Source of the DNA: Geodermatophilaceae bacterium | GTDB lineage: Bacteria; Actinomycetota; Actinomycetes; Mycobacteriales; Geodermatophilaceae | DNA length: 5,471 nucleotides | Direction of reading: 5' to 3' | Assembly (NCBI GenBank): GCA_013811805.1 | Contig: JACCUM010000026.1 | Span: 1-5,471, forward strand | Shown: positions 5,302-5,471 of the stretch, one piece after another | Position numbering within the stretch: position 1 is the first letter of the stretch | Layout: every line of letters begins with the position of its first letter | The notes under the pieces: generated by a model | Told to the model about the DNA's origin: nothing | The model's input: only the letters and a program-made list of their open reading frames with translations | The model's database searches: none | Program-made: the position numbers and the translations under genes

Positions 5302-5471
5302 ATGGGATTCACCGTCGGCGAGACCGTGGTCTACCCGCACCACGGCGCTGCACTGATCGAAGCTATCGAGACCCGCATGATCAAGGGCGTCGAAACCGCC
5401 TATCTCGTGCTCAAGATCGCCCAAGGCGACCTGACCGTACGAGTGCCCGCCGACAACGCCGAGGAAGTCGG
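5302..5471 (+). CDS. carD: CarD-family RNA polymerase-binding transcription regulator, N-terminal part, runs off the right edge
   Basis: CarD binds the RNA polymerase beta subunit and stabilises the open promoter complex, notably at rRNA promoters; it is essential in mycobacteria. The 56 visible codons cover the RNA-polymerase-interacting domain: VGETVVYPHHGAALIEAIET, then MIKGVETAYLVLK and AQGDLTVRVPADNAEEV. These are nearly identical to M. tuberculosis CarD as I remember it. Arg25 and Arg47, the residues known there to contact the polymerase, are at the same positions. The C-terminal DNA-binding domain with its conserved Trp is outside the window. ATG at 5302 is supported by AAAGGGG 9 bases upstream and by the family's usual N-terminus. 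It diverges from ubiA across 131 bases that contain the repeats and extended -10 element described separately. Confidence 0.97.
   Translation, partial: MGFTVGETVVYPHHGAALIEAIETRMIKGVETAYLVLKIAQGDLTVRVPADNAEEV

Noticed and set aside
5101..5424. Leftward frame spanning the carD start and the intergenic region
   Set aside because: It is antisense to CarD, whose N-terminus is unmistakable, and it crosses the divergent promoter region.
1..5471. Search for tRNA, rRNA, CRISPR repeats, insertion-sequence ends or transposase motifs
   Set aside because: No cloverleaf-like tRNA, regularly spaced repeats, terminal inverted repeats or transposase/integrase motifs were seen by eye.

Overview
The window is GC-rich chromosomal DNA with strong G/C preference at third codon positions and frequent GTG and TTG starts. 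Together with the protein matches (a mycobacterial-type CarD, an LpqE-like lipoprotein, RadA, an AMP nucleosidase), this points to a high-GC actinobacterium (Actinomycetota). I cannot name the genus. Protein identities rest on remembered family motifs and sequences, since no database search was possible.

Layout, left to right. Positions 1-495 (minus) hold the N-terminal part of radA, a DNA-repair ATPase that runs off the left edge. Positions 605-841 (minus) hold an unrecognised 78-residue protein, and 865-1440 (minus) an LpqE-like lipoprotein; these three form a leftward group. Positions 1441-1688 are non-coding and probably carry the lpqE promoter. Positions 1689-2159 (minus) are decayed: a frameshifted C-terminal piece of a short-chain dehydrogenase followed by an unidentified coding-like fragment. 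Positions 2233-3072 (plus) encode a two-domain DUF427 protein. Converging on it, 3089-4267 (minus) encode an AMP nucleosidase, and upstream of that on the same strand 4328-5170 encode a UbiA-family membrane prenyltransferase. Positions 5171-5301 are a divergent control region with a tandem repeat, an inverted repeat and an extended -10 element. Positions 5302-5471 (plus) hold the start of carD, which runs off the right edge.

The most informative context is that carD and lpqE-radA are direct divergent neighbours in Mycobacterium tuberculosis (Rv3583c, Rv3584, Rv3585). Here the same genes keep their order and orientation but are separated by about 3.9 kb carrying ubiA, the AMP nucleosidase, the DUF427 gene and the pseudogene debris. 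The flanking genes serve transcription initiation (CarD), the envelope (LpqE-like) and recombination/repair (RadA). The inserted genes cover purine nucleotide breakdown or salvage and prenyl transfer to an unknown acceptor. I see no mobile element, CRISPR array, tRNA or rRNA, and no convincing new defence or biosynthetic system. The points most worth a second look are the interrupted synteny block, the repeats upstream of carD, the small gene between lpqE and radA, the ubiA-amn pairing, and the decayed SDR region.
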